A DNA stretch of 64,000 bases from Bacteroidales bacterium. GTDB lineage: Bacteria; Bacteroidota; Bacteroidia; Bacteroidales; Lentimicrobiaceae. The stretch lies in contig JADIZB010000020.1 in NCBI GenBank assembly GCA_016705005.1, positions 1 to 64,000 of the forward strand. The letters are read 5' to 3'. A program made the translations under genes and the position numbers. Position 1 is the stretch's first letter. The number at the start of each line of letters is the position of its first letter. Below are positions 63,745 to 64,000 of the stretch, in pieces. Below the pieces are notes generated by a model. That model worked only from the letters and a program-made list of their open reading frames with translations. It searched no databases and had not been told where the DNA came from.

Positions 63745-64000
63745 ATGAAAAAGATATTATTTTCAGTTTTAATGGTTCTGGCGGTTACAATGGGACTTCT
63801 GGCCCAGCCAACCTTAACGGTTGGTACTGTAACCGGAACACCCGGGAATATCGTGAACGTTCCGGTAATCATCAGTGGCTGTGATCTGAACGCTGGTGGT
63901 ACTCCTCTGACTGCCATGCAGTTTTTTATCGACTACAACGATAACAATGTAGTCAGCTACGTTGGTTTGACCAATTTCTATGCTGGTATGCCTGCCGGTG
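63745..64000 (+). CDS. secreted cohesin-like protein, 5' part (runs off the window)
   Basis: The first 85 codons are visible. Signal peptide MKKILFSVLMVLAVTMGLLA is followed by the start of a cohesin-like domain: GNIVNVPVIISG, MQFFIDYNDNNVVSYVGLTN, FYAGMPAG. It is clearly paralogous to the N-terminus of the 58177-60243 product, which reads VGLTNFYPNMPA at the same place. It follows the dockerin-ended gene by 33 bp and is probably in the same transcript. Length and C-terminal domains are unknown. Confidence 0.85.
   Translation, partial: MKKILFSVLMVLAVTMGLLAQPTLTVGTVTGTPGNIVNVPVIISGCDLNAGGTPLTAMQFFIDYNDNNVVSYVGLTNFYAGMPAG

Overview
The window looks like a chromosomal segment of a Bacteroidota, probably an anaerobic Bacteroidales-type organism. 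This rests on type IX secretion (T9SS) C-terminal sorting domains, a TonB-dependent receptor with a carboxypeptidase-regulatory-like domain, a BatA-domain membrane protein, and about ten promoters of the phylum-specific form TAnnTTTG (often followed by CA) instead of TATAAT. Genes lack obvious Shine-Dalgarno sequences. A flavodiiron protein, a membrane pyrophosphatase, ferritin-like proteins and NADP-type glutamate dehydrogenase fit an anaerobic or microaerobic fermenter. I saw no rRNA, tRNA or CRISPR array.

Layout. 1-2.5 kb: a tyrosine recombinase, then a displaced copy of the 3' end of gcvP, then a nucleotidyltransferase (MNT)/HEPN toxin-antitoxin pair whose HEPN gene is frameshifted. 2.5-9 kb: gcvP, the membrane pyrophosphatase gene hppA and a bifunctional nuclease. 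9-13 kb: a nucleoside transporter, a small secreted repeat protein, a pair of 105-bp direct repeats, and a T9SS cargo protein. 13-32 kb: mostly housekeeping on the minus strand (TamB-like protein, parC, BatA-like protein, flavodiiron protein, two ferritin-like paralogues, gdhA, a GT39 glycosyltransferase, rlmB), with tsaD divergent from the TamB-like gene.

32-39 kb is a plus-strand set: an AddA/RecB-type helicase-nuclease, tRNA 2-selenouridine synthase (mnmH), and one protein that fuses a selenocysteine-lyase-like domain to selenophosphate synthetase (SelD). The last two together would take selenium from an amino-acid donor to selenophosphate and then to tRNA. 39-45.5 kb: two tandem paralogous secreted cysteine-peptidase-like proteins with PKD, GEVED and dockerin-like repeats. 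46-55 kb: an M19-like metallohydrolase, pbpC, ychF, a glycosyltransferase/phosphoesterase pair and an orphan response regulator.

55-64 kb is a plus-strand surface-protein block: a TonB-dependent receptor, a protein with a cohesin-like domain plus four carbohydrate-binding-like modules and a T9SS sorting tail, a large internally duplicated protein ending in dockerin-like repeats, and the start of another cohesin-like protein. Cohesin-like and dockerin-like modules recur in five secreted proteins between 39 and 64 kb. A surface assembly built from them is the most interesting hypothesis here.

A second theme is intergenic repeats. Five separate arrays share a 7-bp period but use different unit sequences. 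The region before ychF also carries small stem-loop repeats, and an 88-nt potential pseudoknotted element follows the selenium genes.
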